64,000 bases of DNA from Bacillus sp. cl95 (lineage in GTDB: Bacteria; Bacillota; Bacilli; Bacillales; Cytobacillaceae). Both the position numbers and the translations under genes were made by a program. The stretch spans positions 434,001 to 498,000 of the forward strand of contig NZ_FOYF01000001.1 of assembly GCF_900115925.1 (NCBI RefSeq), given 5' to 3'. The stretch's first letter is position 1; each line of letters opens with the position of its first letter. The notes below the pieces were generated by a model. The model did not search any database. It saw only the letters and a list, made by a program, of their open reading frames with translations, and had not been told where the DNA came from. Positions 63,900-64,000 of the stretch are shown here, piece after piece.

Positions 63900-64000
63900 C
63901 TACCTCTGGTTTTCCGTAAGCTTTTTCATCACCGTATAAAGCCTTTGTGCTGAATCAGGTACACCAAGTTTTTTTGCTTTAGTTTTCATATCATTTAATT
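63900..64000 (-). CDS. murG: MurG, 3' end only (cut by window edge)
   Basis: The last 32 or so codons of a frame ending at TAG (63900-63902). The visible C-terminus, KTKAKKLGVPDSAQRLYTVM plus KKLTENQR, resembles the end of MurG, which adds GlcNAc to lipid I. The position directly upstream of murB is that of murG in B. subtilis. Identification rests on a short tail and synteny. Confidence 0.8.
   Translation of the reverse strand, partial: LNDMKTKAKKLGVPDSAQRLYTVMKKLTENQR

Overview
The window is a stretch of chromosome from a spore-forming Firmicute of the family Bacillaceae (Bacillus sensu lato). The evidence is the gene order, which follows the Bacillus subtilis smc-to-murG region almost gene for gene; sporulation-only genes (spoVM, spoIIGA-sigE-sigG); Gram-positive control devices (PyrR attenuators, an isoleucine T-box leader, a FapR operator); and strong AGGAGG-type ribosome binding sites. 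The species cannot be fixed from sequence alone. Relative to B. subtilis as I know it, bpr (between ftsZ and spoIIGA) and ylmA (between sigG and ylmC) are absent. Nearly every gene lies on the minus strand; only rpmB and rqcH are on the plus strand. No rRNA, tRNA, CRISPR array, prophage or intact transposase gene was seen.

Layout, left to right. 1-2576: 5' part of smc (cut by the window edge) and rnc. 2633-6346: fatty acid and phospholipid operon fapR-plsX-fabD-fabG-acpP, read right to left, with a FapR operator on its promoter. 6418-12255: recG, the two subunits of L-serine dehydratase, fakA-like yloV and the Asp23-family gene yloU. 12449-13772: rpmB (plus strand), the 26-residue spoVM, and thiN. 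13978-28103: rpe, rsgA, the PrkC/PrpC Ser/Thr kinase-phosphatase pair, rlmN, rsmB, fmt, def, priA, coaBC, rpoZ, gmk, remA and yloC. 28195-32758: a P-type calcium ATPase and, divergently, rqcH. 32790-44808: the complete pyrimidine operon pyrR-pyrP-pyrB-pyrC-carA-carB-pyrK-pyrD-pyrF-pyrE with three PyrR attenuators. 44805-49986: rluD-like pseudouridine synthase, lspA, ylyA, and ileS with its T-box. 50019-53973: divIVA-ylmH-ylmG-sepF-ylmE-ylmD-ylmC, a septum and cell-shape cluster. 54122-56919: sigG, sigE and spoIIGA. 57575-64000: ftsZ, ftsA, sbp, ylxX, ylxW, divIB, murB and the 3' end of murG.

Most genes are core housekeeping genes. The unusual material is in the gaps. A short dispersed element with terminal inverted repeats (about GGCTnTGTTAAA) is present in three recognisable copies and one degenerate copy. 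One copy has a perfect 8-bp target duplication and another a 7/8 duplication. All four copies have the same orientation and lie directly downstream of a rho-independent terminator. One copy lies inside the pyrimidine operon leader between the PyrR attenuator and pyrP. Another is split by about 284 bp carrying a 42-bp tandem repeat and a tiny unknown ORF. Other signals worth checking are a 12-bp inverted repeat that overlaps the ylmC ribosome binding site, three direct repeats with exact 20-bp spacing upstream of ylyA, a spoIIG-type promoter with a 22-bp spacer, and a sigma-F/sigma-G promoter match before sigG.
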